From the NCBI GenBank assembly GCA_021018815.1, contig JAITYX010000011.1, forward strand, positions 5,904,501 through 5,968,500: a stretch of 64,000 nt of DNA, given 5' to 3'. The stretch is from Talinum fruticosum (taxonomy: Eukaryota > Streptophyta > Magnoliopsida > Caryophyllales > Talinaceae). The notes under the pieces are model-generated. The model ran no database searches, was not told the origin of the DNA, and saw only the letters and a program-made list of their open reading frames with translations. The position numbers and the translations under genes were made by a program. Positions 52,201 to 62,963 of the stretch are shown in pieces. Each line of letters begins with the position of its first letter. Within the stretch, counting starts at the first letter, position 1.

Positions 52201-53965
52201 TAACATTCCTTACTTGTGGTCCTTTTACGAGGAAGAAGGTGTTTCGGAACCCAGACTTGAATGACTTTGGGTTTTGTCGGATTCCGAGTCTTCCTCTCGG
52301 AGAAGCGAGTCTGTGTCTCTTTCTTTTTGAAAACTTTTCCTTTTGAAACAGGAGAGAATGGTTTCTTTTTGTAAATAGTTACGGTCTTAGTCCTCCCTTC
52401 ATTTACGTGAATGGGACCGTGCTCGGCTTTCTTGAACTTTACGGTTACGGAATCCTTTTTGAACAATTCCGAGTAGGAATTGGATTCTTCCTCTTTGTTG
52501 AAACCAAGACCTTCTTTTCGAAAAGAGACACATTGTGATCTTAAGAGCATGTCAAGGTTCTTCGACTTTGAGTAAACTTTTAAACCGAGATCTTGAGACT
52601 CGGTGAGCTTCCTTTTTAATTGCTCATTTTCTTTCCTGAGCGGCTCAGACTCGGTCTCATTAGATTGAGCACTAGTCTTGAGTTCTCTGAATGAGAGTCT
52701 CGGTTTTTCTAATTCATTTTTCAAAGAAGTGCTCTCGAAGTAATTAACTCAAGTTGTTCTTTGAATTGAGAAGAATCGAATTGGACTTTTCTTCCAAAGT
52801 AAAAATATACTTAGCTAAATCAACTTTGGAGAACTTAAGAAAGTATTCGATTACCTCCTAAGGATTTGTTTCCTCATTGTCCGAGTCTAAGTCTAACTCT
52901 GTTCAGCTTCCGAGTCGAGATTGCCATCGGACATTTCGAGTCGTCCGAGTCCTCATCATCTTCCGATGAATCCTTATCGCTCCATGTTGCCATCATGGCT
53001 TTCTTCTTCTTTCTGTCCCTTTTCCTTTTCGGATAGTCCTTGACTATGTGGTCTTTGCTGCCACATTCGAAACAACCAGAATTCTTAGTCAAAGAAAATT
53101 TAGACGGGGAAGTAAACTTACCTTTTCTGTCTTTCTTATCTTTCTTGTAGAATTCTTCTTTTGGCCTTTGTCCCATCTTTTGTGCTTCATCATTCTCTTG
53201 AAGCCTCTTGCAATGAGTGCCATGGGATCGTCTTCGAGTCGGAAGAGCTCGGATTTGCTTCTTTGGATTCCGAGGCTTTTAGTGCTATGTTTCTTTTGGT
53301 ACTGCCCTCGGCATCCTCTTCTTCTAGATGGATCTCGTGAATTAGAAGCTTTCCGATGAGCTCGTCGGCTTTAAGAGTGAGAGGTTACGAGCCTCCTCTA
53401 TGGCGAGTCACCTTCGGACCTCATCGTCTCTTGGGTAGGCTTACGAGAATTTTCCGACACATTTCTTCATGGGAAATTTTCTTTCCCGAGAGATTTGAGA
53501 TTATTGGTAATCTCGGTGAAGCGAATGAACATCCGAGTAATGTTCTCCTCTGGCTCCATTTTGAAAAGCTCATATTTATGAAGGATCTTCGCTTGTCTTA
53601 CCGACTTGTACCTTCGTAGGTGTTGACTAAATTATCCCACACTTCGTTAGCGAGTCACGAGCGGAGACTCGATTATATTCTTCCGAGCTTACGACGCACA
53701 TAAGGATGTTTATTGCTTTGAAGTTCTTTACGAACTTCTCTGCTTCTCTGGTGTGAACTCGGCCTTTGTCTTGGGAATGATTACGAATTCATCTGTCTTC
53801 ATTGGAATGTAGTTTCCTTGTTGTATGATTTCCCATACCTCTTCATCATGATTCATAAGAAAACATTCCATAAGCTTCTTCCGAGTGCCCAAAGTTTGAT
53901 CCTTTGAATTTTGGTGGCCTGTTGGAAGATCTTCCTTCGTCGAACTCTCCGGTGTTACGAGCCAT
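52201..53965 (-). pseudogene. Sirevirus gag with zinc knuckle (broken)
   Basis: The start ATG (53965-53963) opens MARNTGEFDEGRS. Pieces typical of the Copia UBN2 gag domain follow: VWEIIQQGNYIPMKTDEF, HKYELFKMEPEENITRMFI and RFTEITNNLKSLGKENF. The zinc knuckle reads CFECGSKDHIVKDY (about 53.07 kb), with Tyr in place of the last Cys of CX2CX4HX4C. After it come a Lys-rich and Asp-rich stretch (DKDSSEDDEDSDDS) and a 178-codon charged, partly coiled-coil-like linker (52724-52188). Gag would form the cytoplasmic particle and bind RNA; the lost Cys predicts weak RNA binding. At least three frame changes are present. Confidence 0.82.
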
Positions 53966-54010
53966 TTGATCTTTAGACCTTTGGATTGTTAGATCCTTTA
54001 CGAAAGGCTA

Positions 54011-54022
54011 GGCTCGATACCA
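54011..54022 (-). other. Primer-binding site (initiator Met-tRNA type, one base short)
   Basis: The minus strand reads TGGTATCGAGCC two bases after the 5' LTR. The canonical Copia PBS is TGGTATCAGAGC, so this copy lacks one A inside TCAGA. It is one of several instances of the same local change in this element. Confidence 0.8.
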
Positions 54023-54024
54023 AT

Positions 54025-55602
54025 TGAAGGTTTGCTCGGGGAGAGTCCGACTCACCCTAGAGGGGGTGAATAGGGTGATGGAAGTTTTCGTGGAAACTAA
54101 AGCTCTTCCGTCAAAAACAAGACAGAGACAGATTCCGAGTCTATCAACAGGGTCGAAAAATTTGGACTCGAAATGCTATTACGAATGGATAAACAAGATA
54201 AGCGGGAGTCTGTAAAGCTGTCCGAGTCTAGAATGAACTCGGAAATATAACACTTAGAGATTACGTGGAAACCCTCCTGGGGCGAGAAAACCACGGACCG
54301 TGTCAATCCGGACACGAAGTCAAATTCACTATTTTGAGTCCACAAAACACCGTGAACCGATCGAACCCGAGTTACTCCCTTAGACAACTCTATACAAGTT
54401 TTCCTAGACTCGAAATTCCCTTATCCGATCTAGTACTTCCTAGCTGAGAGAACCCTTACAGCTAGGGATAACTAAGCTGAGTTAACCCTTACAACTTAGT
54501 CAAGGGACCTTACAAAGAATGTAAGAAAGAGTTTGTAGTCGAGTACAAGACCTTACAACTCGAAAGTAATGAATTACAGAGTGGGAGTTGTAAGTAGAAG
54601 ATTGAAAGTAAATACAATAACTTTGAGCAAGTATGTGTATTAGCAATATATTCGGCAATCTTCAAGTCTTGTGAGGTGGCTTCTATTTATAGATAACCAA
54701 GCGAGTAGCCGTTATCTTCATCTGCTGACCGAGAGTCCTCTCGTGACCGTTGATAGAAGCTTTACGAGTCACTCGGAAAGTATCCGTTGTAATGTGAACG
54801 TTGGACAACAGTTTAACTCTCTTGGAAGTCCCAAAACCATTGGCGGTGTCTTGAAAGATAAGGTAGAAACCACCGTTAAGCTTGACGTTCCGAGTTTTCC
54901 GAGTTGGAAACAGACAGCCACGACACGATCTATTGGGACCTGGAGCGAGAGAAGGTGAAAAACCATGTCTGTCGGTGATTTGACGTTACGAAGTCGGTTA
55001 CTTTTGTAGTTTAAAAAGTGTATCCTCGATTGAATAATCTACAAGAGTAAATCAATTTTGGTTCTCAAAGTATAAAATACTTTGGTCCAAGATTAGACAC
55101 AAATAATAAAAATAATTACGATCATTAAGCAACCGATTATCCGAGTCGAAACGAAATGGAATTTTCCGAGTCTAATATCCATGTAACTCAAAATGCCATC
55201 GAGCTAGTCCGAGCAAAGAATCAAGTTAAGTAAAGAACATCGAGTGAGATAACTTGATATAGACTAAGCAATAATCATACTAAAAGTGCTGACTATAACA
55301 TGATAGAACTTATAACCGGAGGTCGGATTCCGAGTGAGAAAAGACGAAATACTAGTCTATTCAATCTGCGATAAATCGAGTGATGCTGATCTCGGAACAA
55401 AGAACCAGGTTATCCGAGTCACTTACGGATAAGCAAGAAATATAAGAAGTAAGAGCTGTATCGCTTAGAGAAGATACTATGTTACTCAAAGAAGTTTCGA
55501 GATACGAGAGAATGCCTTGGAATCAAAACTCTATAAGTATGAGATGGTTATACCGATTCATTTAATACAACTCGAAATGCGTTGAGAAGTGTCCGAGTCT
55601 TC
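54025..55602 (-). repeat. Sirevirus 5' LTR (right copy)
   Basis: Collinear with 44713-46293. Its outer end reads GTCTTCGGACCC where TTCA is expected; restoring TCAGA at this spot would recover the terminal CA of the LTR and leave GACCC as flank. The core promoter lies at 54691-54683. Confidence 0.92.
54683..54691 (-). promoter_or_regulatory. LTR core promoter (5' LTR)
   Basis: TATAAATAG on the minus strand, in the same context as in the 3' LTR. It would start the element's genomic transcript toward lower coordinates. Confidence 0.7.
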
Positions 55603-56121
55603 GGACCCAAACCCAAAGTGACCCGACATTAATAGGTTAACCCAAACCCGAATTGACATGATATTTAAAAAGATTCGTTATAACTCGGATTCATATGGGT
55701 GAACTTGAACTTGACCCGATTACCACCTCTAGTTGTGCACTTGTGCCATAGTTGTTGAACTCTCTTGCATTAACCTCCAATGATTCTCTTGATTAGTGGT
55801 CTTTGATTGGTTTGCTTATGATAGAGATTCCTCGAGTATATGGGTTTTGTTCTTACCCCTTGTCCCTAGTTATTCATGTCGGTAGGATTTCTTATATTAT
55901 TCTTTGATAATTTGATTAATTTTACTTTTTCACGCAACTCACTTGACCCGTGCTTATGATTTTATGCTACGCTATATTATATGCTTACTTATACTTAAAA
56001 CATATATTCATGAAACCAGTGAACATAAATCTCTTCCGGTCTCGATATTATGTGCTTATTGATACTTAAAACCAGTGAACATGATTTTGTATTTTGGCCT
56101 TTGATATTCTAATTTATAGTA

Positions 56122-56405
56122 TTCGATTGAGAGCATTATCTAGGTGGTGTTATATGATGCTTGGTGCTTGTGAATTGGTTGTATCAAGGTATAGAGTTTT
56201 ATGCTTTAGTGGGTATTAGATATACAATTGGGTCCGCTTTAGTGTGTTGCAATGGGTGATAGTGTTCGATTGGGAGCATTATCTAGGTGGTATGATATGG
56301 TGCTTGATGCTTGTGAATTGATTGTCTCAAGATATAGTGTTATGCTTTAGTAGGTATTAGATATACAATTGGAGTCCGCTTTGGTGTGTTGCTATGGGTG
56401 AAATT
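56122..56405. repeat. 143-bp tandem duplication
   Basis: Units start TTCGATTGAGAGCATTATC (56122) and TTCGATTGGGAGCATTATC (56265). Both run through ATCTAGGTGGTRTKATATG, TTAGATATACAATTGG and GGTGTGTTGC-like phrases to about 56405. Identity is high (around 90% by eye), so the duplication is fairly recent. Confidence 0.85.
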
Positions 56406-56504
56406 TCGCATTACATGTTTTCTTCAACAGAGATCAAAAAGACAATGGATGGCCTTTTTTTGTTTAGTAGGGGGAGATGGGAATGACTGCAAATTTTCTA
56501 TTTC

Positions 56505-57010
56505 ATGGTGAAATGCAAGCTTTAATATTAAGTTAAGGTTCCTAAAGCCGATATGGGATCTTGAAAATTTTGAAAGTTGTTATGTTCTTTTTTTTTTAAA
56601 AAAATTAAGCTTTCATGGTAAGATTCCTTTTCCTTTACGTATTCATTTTTTTATACGTTTCCTAACCTCTATTGCAATGTACAACGTAGGCACATACCTC
56701 TATTCTCATTTGTTCATGGATGCTTAAGGTGTTCCGGTAAGCTCTGTCTTGTTTTCTTATTGTTCTAAGTTCAAACTCGACTTCAATGGGCAACAAACTT
56801 GTTTTTGGGTTTTTGATAGTTGATTGTAATTACCTCTAGTTATAATTTGGTTAATATTGTATGATTGACATTTTGAGTTTTCTCAATCGGGTTATTCGGT
56901 AAGGATATAAATTTGTATTCTTATTCTCGTATGACTTTTACCTTATGAGACACGAAGGGCAACTCGTATTTTATTCTTGTTTAACGTTATGAGACATGAA
57001 GATGATAGTG
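56505..57010. repeat. Dispersed repeat block, copy C (Y then X)
   Basis: Block Y (GAAATGCAAGC to TTTTGAAAGTTGTTATG, 56.51-56.60 kb) precedes block X (GTAGGCACATACCTCTATTC to TTATGAGACATGAAG, 56.69-57.00 kb). This is the reverse order of copy A, as expected for adjacent units of a larger repeat. Confidence 0.75.
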
Positions 57011-57492
57011 TTTCATGGGAATTCAAGAATAAGTTTGGTATCTTTGGTAATTGTGGTGAGATTATAACAGTATAATATTTTTAAGATATTTGTAAATTCT
57101 CATAAGAAAGTGAGACGAGTGAAAACATTCAACACTTCGAAACTTAAAAAGGTCTAATATCTAAATTAAGATTTCGAAAACTACCCTTAACGAATCAATA
57201 TTACTAATGGTGGTCAATGTTGCTTAATATTAAGTATTTATGAAAATTATTATTAATTTATAATAATAAATATTGATTGGTGTAGCTTTTATAGAATTTT
57301 TTTCTGGATAAAAAGACAACATAAGCATTTTTAGGAAAAAAAAAAAGAAAGAAAGGAAAAGGAAAATGCGTGTGTTGACCGTCAATGAAACCAGCTAACG
57401 ATGGCTGGCCCACCGCATAAAATAGCATACGACAATTGTCCTAACCGTGTAAAATAGTTGACGACAGTTGTCCTTAATTGCATGAGGGCACC

Positions 57493-57500
57493 TATAAATA
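57493..57500 (+). promoter_or_regulatory. TATA-box-like element, function unknown
   Basis: TATAAATA in CACCTATAAATATTG, preceded by two GACGACAGTTGTCC/ACGACAATTGTCC phrases about 55 bp apart. It resembles a core promoter, but no gene is recognisable downstream. Confidence 0.3.
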
Positions 57501-57597
57501 TTGTTTAACCTTTCTCTTTTCATGTATAATCATCGGCTTTGACGGCCATTTTTTCCAGGCTTATGCAAGAGATGGTCGATCTCATTGAGGGAGTCGC

Positions 57598-57666
57598 TTC
57601 TCTCATATCGATGGATTCACTTCTCTCTTATCGATGGATTCACTTCTCTATGATCGAGGGATTCGC
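57598..57666. repeat. Three 23-bp tandem repeats
   Basis: Units start at 57598, 57621 and 57644 with the core TTCTCTC.TATCGATGGATTC. The first two differ at one base; the third is more diverged. They lie about 100 bp after the TATA-like element. Confidence 0.85.
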
Positions 57667-58289
57667 GGCCGAGTCATGTGAATCGAATTGATTTCATTTC
57701 AATCTGGGATCTGGTGATTAAATCCCAAATTAAAATGAAATTAATTTCATTTCATTCAATTAATGAGGCGGAAGTTAGGCTGTGAGTGATCTTGGCATGG
57801 AACAAGGAGGCGACCAAGAAGGGGAAAGTGAGATGAGAGAACGATTGTCTAATGAACCACCTAGATGCCAATCCAGGCCTCTTGAAACCCTGATCTTTTC
57901 TTTTTCTGAAACCCTAATCTTTTCCATTTCACTAATAAATTTTACTCTGCTCTTTCGTAATTTGTAATTGATTGGTTTGGTGGTTTGTAGGGCGATTTGT
58001 ATTCGAAGAAGCATGATTTGATCTTTTTACTACAAGAAGAAACCTCGCTGTTGCTCAACCTTTGTTGAAATAGGAGTGGTTTCTGTTCTCTTTCATTATG
58101 CCGTTTTTCTCCCTAATTCCTTTTTTCCCCTTATTATCGAAGTGGGATGTGTTAATTTGATAAAATTTTTAATGGTCCACAGGTACATTGTTCGACCTAA
58201 ATATTACATTATATCCTTATTTATCTAACTTTTGTCTCGTAAAATAATATAATTTTTGAGATTTTTACTTATTTTATTTACTTTTGTAG

Positions 58290-59760
58290 GTAATAAGTGA
58301 AACTAAGCAACTCCCGGTAATTTATTGTGAAAGCCGGAAAAATCGAAGAATTGGAGCTTCAAAGTATATGTAAGCTTCTTGGAGCATTCATTCAATGGAT
58401 CTTCTGCTGGCCCATGATGACCTTCAGCAAATTCTTTGATTATTCGAGCCCACATTAATTTTTCTAATTATATAACTTAATATATAATTAGCAAAATTTA
58501 AGATGTGTGCTTTCTCTTTCCAATCAAGTCAACGTGGCCATCACAAAGCAAATCAATTTCACTAGAAAATAATTTCCAATTTGCTTCTGGATATTCAATA
58601 ACAAAGGCGGTTAGGCATGTGCATAATTTGGAATTTGGAAGTAATTAGGATTGTGGGGGATACTAGGCACTATAAAAGGAGGAGTTTTCGGCAGCAGCTT
58701 GGTGTCGCCGGCCATAGCTTAGCAAAATAATTAGGTTAAATTTAGTTTCGTTTAATTAGTTTTTCTTCCCTCTTGTAAATTTTGTCTCAAATACTTTAAA
58801 TTCAATTGTTATTTTAGTTTTAGTTATTAATTTAGTTCCCAACAGTTTTCAATTTCAATTCGATTCGTTCTCAGTAACTTCTTGCCTTTTACCTTTCGTT
58901 TCTCTTTAGTTTGTTTAGTTTAGTTTAAAGGTTCAATTTTTATTATATTTTGATATCAGTAATAGTTATATTAATTGTTTAATTTTATGTTTAAGTTTAA
59001 TTTGTGAGTTTATGTCGTTGTTTGAGTCGATCTTTATTAATTTAGTTGTTAGATTAATTGTGTTTCATGTTAATTAGTTGTTAGTTTGAGTCGCTTGGGT
59101 TGTGATTAGCCTCCTTGATGGCTAATTGATCTTGTCTCGAGCCTTTATTTACCTAGTTTATGCTAGTATTTTGGGATGGTTTCTCTTATGTGCCACATGT
59201 TCGATGAGATGCCCGAAAGGGCCTTTTCATATTGATTTTTAAGCGAGTTGGTCTATCACCGAAAGGTGGAGTCAATTTTCTAGTGTGGGTAAAGAGAATA
59301 GTTGGGATTTTGGCATGAAAATAACTTAAAACCGAGCTAGGTCCGATGTTGCTATTTTTGTAGTCTAGTTGGGCTCACACCACGAAAGTAGGTGGTTAGA
59401 ATAATTAGACTAACTCATAACCCTCGACAAGTGTGGCTTGAGTAGGTTTTTGATGGTGCAACCAACCACTCCTAAATACTTGTATAAATTTGGGTAGGTT
59501 TAGGCTTGACTTGATTAATTAGTTTATTAAGCGGTAAAATCACAACCCGAGTATATTTTTATTGCTTTCTAGGTTAGCTTAATCATCATATATATCTTAT
59601 CCGTGTTGATTCGCCTAGATAGAAAGTTTAAGTTAGCTTTGATATTTGAAACACAACTCTTTGTGGACAAGACCCGTGCTTGCTGGCTAGCTATAACTAC
59701 GCCATGCACTTGCGGTTATAATTTTAAGACTTAATTCTTTCCTAACATACATCACTTTAA
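58290..59760 (+). other. Probable LTR end and untranslated leader of a large LTR retrotransposon
   Basis: A strong TATA box (TATAAAAGGAGGAG, 58671) is followed by a GC-richer leader, then T-rich DNA. Next come phrases GATGCCCGAAAGGGCC, CACCGAAAGGTGGAGTC and CACCACGAAAGTAGGTGG, and finally GTGGACAAGACCCGTGC with GCCATGCACTTGCGGTT near 59.66-59.72 kb. Such 'cacttgcggtt' phrases occur at the start of the leader in plant Gypsy Tat/Ogre or LARD elements. No coding region follows, and boundaries are not defined. Confidence 0.4.
58671..58678 (+). promoter_or_regulatory. TATA box of the LTR-like segment
   Basis: TATAAAAG inside CACTATAAAAGGAGGAG. It has a near-perfect plant consensus and sits where an LTR promoter would lie. 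Confidence 0.5.
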
Positions 59761-59970
59761 TTTCATCGAGAAGAGAGAGAATGAGACCGAGATGAAAAGA
59801 GAGAGAATGAGACTGAGATGAAGATTTTGGAAGAAGGTATGACTTATTCTTCCCTTATTCTTCCCTCTATTTGCCCCCATCTTTCTCTTAATTTCTAACC
59901 CCTCCACCCCCATCACCTCACTGTTTTTAAGGAGAACCCCTGTTTTTTAAAAAAATTTATGTTTTAGTTT

Positions 59971-60240
59971 TCATGATGAGGATGTTTTGTGGAAAGAAAT
60001 TCGGTCTTTATTTTCCATTCCGGACTTCGCGAGCATTTACGGAATGGAGACACCCGAGCGATATAAACTGGATCTACATGAAAATAAGTGAGTTTCTTAA
60101 TTGGTCCTCATGTATTTTAATTGGTTTATTATTACCAAAGTGAAGCTAAAGCACCAGGTTACTCTATTTTCAGAAAGCTGTTTTGGATAAGTTGGGTTTT
60201 GCTTCAGTAGATGTCAAGTTCTTGAAGGTTGGTAGGTAAA
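59971..60240 (+). other. Candidate exon-like fragments, unassigned
   Basis: An open stretch after 59972 encodes DEDVLWKEIRSLFSIPDF and ends near a donor-like AA/GTGAGTTT (about 60.09 kb). A second stretch follows a good acceptor (TCTATTTTCAG/AAAGCTG, about 60.17 kb), encodes KAVLDKLGFASVDVKFLKVG and ends at a donor-like G/GTAAATG. The splice phases do not join the two frames as read. They could be remnants of a host gene or part of a retroelement; no family is recognised. Confidence 0.2.
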
Positions 60241-60729
60241 TGTTCATTCCTACATATTTTTGTCTTTATACTAAGTTATCTAAATAACTTTTGTTATTGA
60301 TTGATACATGAAACATTGATTTCATTTTGTCTTGCTTCTCTTTGTTTGATACATGGAATTGGATCCTCATGGAATTCACTTCAATTTTCTACTCCATGTC
60401 TCGCCTTTTGTTCTGTTTCATACACTTGGGATGTCCGATTCTATCGTTGCTTCAATTTGGTTCCATTGATATATTTTGAATTGGTCGAGCAGTATTTGAC
60501 GTTCATCCGCCATATATTGGGGTGTTTTTGTTTCTACGCTTTTTTTTTATAAGTATCTTTTTTTACATTTTAGTTCTAGAATTAATTAAAAATTTACATT
60601 CATTCATTGATTGGTCTAGCGTTGGTAGGATTCCTACATCGCTAAGCTTTCGAATCACAAGCATTAGAGCATGAGTTTTGATATTCTCTACTTGCTTTTC
60701 GATTGGGGGATTTTACCTTCGAGGTTATG

Positions 60730-61745
60730 GTCCGTCAACACAATCTAAATGGTAAGAATATTAAATTTTAGTCGGATATTTGGTGTGGTCGACCAAATTT
60801 ATTGGATACCCTTCACGTTCAACAACATGATGCTTATTTTGTTAAATCATCCGTAAGTAATTTTATTACTTCGACTACGAGAATGGGATCTAATTCAACT
60901 TAGATCCTTTTTACGGGATTATGTTTGTCAAGCAATTAAAGTATTTTGCTTCCATCACATGATATAGAAGATTCTTTTTGTTGTGATTTCACTGGAAGTG
61001 GATTTTTCTACTCGAGTCGGCAACATGGAATGCACCTAATACCCTTCTCCAGAGCCAGTCACCTTGGAATTTTACTTGGATATGGAACATTAATGTTATG
61101 CCAAATTGAAACTCTTCTTTGGCGAATAGGACATAATACCTTTTCTGCATGGGATACGTTAGTCAATAGAGGCCTTAATCAGGTGCCCACTCGTCATTAT
61201 ACATATGAATCAACATCACACCTTTTTTTCAATGTCTATTCGCCAAAAAAAAAAAAAATGGGACATAGCCTACCGCAATAAATGACTCGACATTAATGTC
61301 ACATAGTTAGGAGACTCCTTGTATAATGACATTTATCAACTTTCGAGCCCTGGAAAAACCCAACAATTGGCTCGTATGCTATATTTATTATGAAGCATTT
61401 GAAAAACTTGAAATACGAGTAGTGTTTAATAATGAAAATTTTAATTCTATTGCTACATTTTTACGTACAAAGTAGATGTGCGCTGAGTAGAAACAAGCGA
61501 AATGAAGGTTTGATCTTTATTACCTATCTTCATATTCTTATTAACCATTTTCTTCCACCTCCTCAATAGTTCGTCGAGTGGGTTCATTAAAATTAATTTT
61601 GATGGATTAAAGTTTCCTTTATCATGTGCTTGGAGGATTTCGATTAGGAGTTGGGATGGAATATTTCTTCCGGTTGGAATGTCTAATATGAAGGACGACA
61701 TATATTCTTGTAGTGGAACCAAAAACTACGTAAAATGAAGTTTAG
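60730..61745 (+). pseudogene. LINE ORF2 C-terminal fragment (zf-RVT and start of RNase H)
   Basis: Pieces in order: KF.SDIWCGRPNLLDTL (about 60.76 kb), a stretch with RIGHNTFSAWDTLVNRGLNQ (about 61.1 kb) and the ESTSHLFFNV zinc-binding region, WSIWK-like remnants near 61.39-61.5 kb, and FIKINFDGLKFP with RSWDG (about 61.58-61.65 kb). These match the 9.2-15.9 kb LINE in order and in several words (KFW.DIWCG, GFIKINFDG, RSWDG), so both belong to one family. An A-run at 61244-61257 interrupts the zinc-binding part. Truncated at both ends. Confidence 0.72.
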
Positions 61746-62159
61746 GAAACTATACAAGTAGAATTTTGTTAAATTGTACTCGAAGAGGATAATAAACTCA
61801 TTACTAGAGTTATGAAGGACAAGATAAAATCTTCTTTGAAAATTCATACACTTATTCCGGACGCAATATGTTACCTCAACAATTGTTATCAAGTCCAGAT
61901 TGACCTTTTCCATGACCGCTCTCTTGTTGTAGCTACTTTGTGTACATTCCTTCCACCTAAAGATTATTTTCTTAGTGCTCGCTTCTTCAATGTCGATTGG
62001 AATGTATACGTCAATATTAATACCAAAAACGCTAAATGGAGTAAAAGCTTTATGATTATCTCGTTGGCATATCTAGACTTATAAAAACAATGTGATTTTC
62101 ACTAGCCACTACGAAAACACTCATAGTTTCGGAGCCGTTTGACGTACGATCTTGCCCAA

Positions 62160-62963
62160 GCTAACACCTTTTGGAGTGTGCGAGTCCCGATTACTTGAAG
62201 AATACTGCAATCGTGATTCGGAAGCCCCTAGAGAATGCTTATTTCAAGATTAACTTTGGGTTGTTCAAGGATGATGTAAAGAACATGTTTGTTGCTTGGA
62301 GGGGTCATTAGAATTGCAAACCACCTATCGTTCTTAGGATGTACGAGTTGTTGTTAATTCAAATGACAAAAAACTTGGCTATCCTTGAGGTTATGAAGGA
62401 GACTCTAAGGAAAGAGTGGGACTACAATATCCACAACATCGAGATTGATCTTGAGGAAGACGTGATTCAGCGGATCAAGAGAAACTTGGATACTAACAGT
62501 TTCGACCCCGTGGATTATGTCATCGGTCAAGTCATGGAGCTTATTCAAAGGAAATGAGAGGTCATGATTAACCATGCTCTTAGAGCTATTAATTTAGCAA
62601 TCATTGCCCTTGCTATTACCAACGAAGGAACAGATGGAACCTGTCATCCTCCACACTTTCCCTCCCCTGCAGGTGAAATGGATTATTCAAGCCGATAAGA
62701 GGGCTCTCCAAATTAGCAAAGAGATGATGGAAAAATGGGATCACTTGGTGGCTAGCTCTACCCGAACCGATTATCCTACCTTTCTCCGCCGTCGCCTCAC
62801 ACTATGGCGCCTTTTGTTCTTCGTTGCTATCTATTATTGTGTTTTGCTCACTTTGGTTTGTCTGTTGATGTTGTTATTGATGGATTTCATCTGTATTACT
62901 CTACTTGAACACTATGTTGTTTTATGACTTAATGAATTCCTTTTCTTTCCAAAAAAAAAAAGT
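62160..62963 (+). pseudogene. Second LINE 3' fragment with RNase H and poly(A)
   Basis: The sequence carries NAYFKINFGLFKDD (start of RNase H, about 62.24 kb) and an open stretch IEIDLEEDVIQRIKRNLD followed by DYVIGQVMELIQ (about 62.45-62.55 kb), which resembles the end of the RNase H fold. It ends in an A-run at 62952-62962. It repeats the RNase H start already present at 61.58 kb, so it is a separate insertion of a related element. The Asp of FDG is replaced, suggesting decay. Confidence 0.6.

Larger units (their letters stand above)
44713..55602 (-). mobile_element. Sirevirus-type Ty1/Copia LTR retrotransposon, 10.9 kb
   Basis: Two LTRs of about 1.58 kb, roughly 97% identical by eye, flank a 7.7-kb interior oriented on the minus strand. 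The interior has a PBS next to the 5' LTR, gag with a zinc knuckle, protease, integrase, RT and RNase H in Copia order, then a 2.7-kb downstream region with a third ORF, and a polypurine tract next to the 3' LTR. Long LTRs, the iMet-type PBS and an extra ORF after pol are hallmarks of Sireviruses. GACC directly precedes the left end (GACCAC) and follows the right end (GACCC), a possible imperfect target duplication. Coding frames are broken at many points, several of them at the TCAGA-type sites described in the findings. Confidence 0.9.
55603..58280. other. Gene-free region right of the Sirevirus
   Basis: It starts with GACCC/AACCC-rich phrases (55.60-55.70 kb) and continues as T-rich DNA like that at 39-44 kb, consistent with one region split by the Sirevirus insertion. 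From about 57.36 kb the composition is more balanced and a TATA-like box and small repeats occur, listed separately. A Glu/Arg-rich 61-codon plus-strand frame at 57782-57967 is unassigned. Confidence 0.45.
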
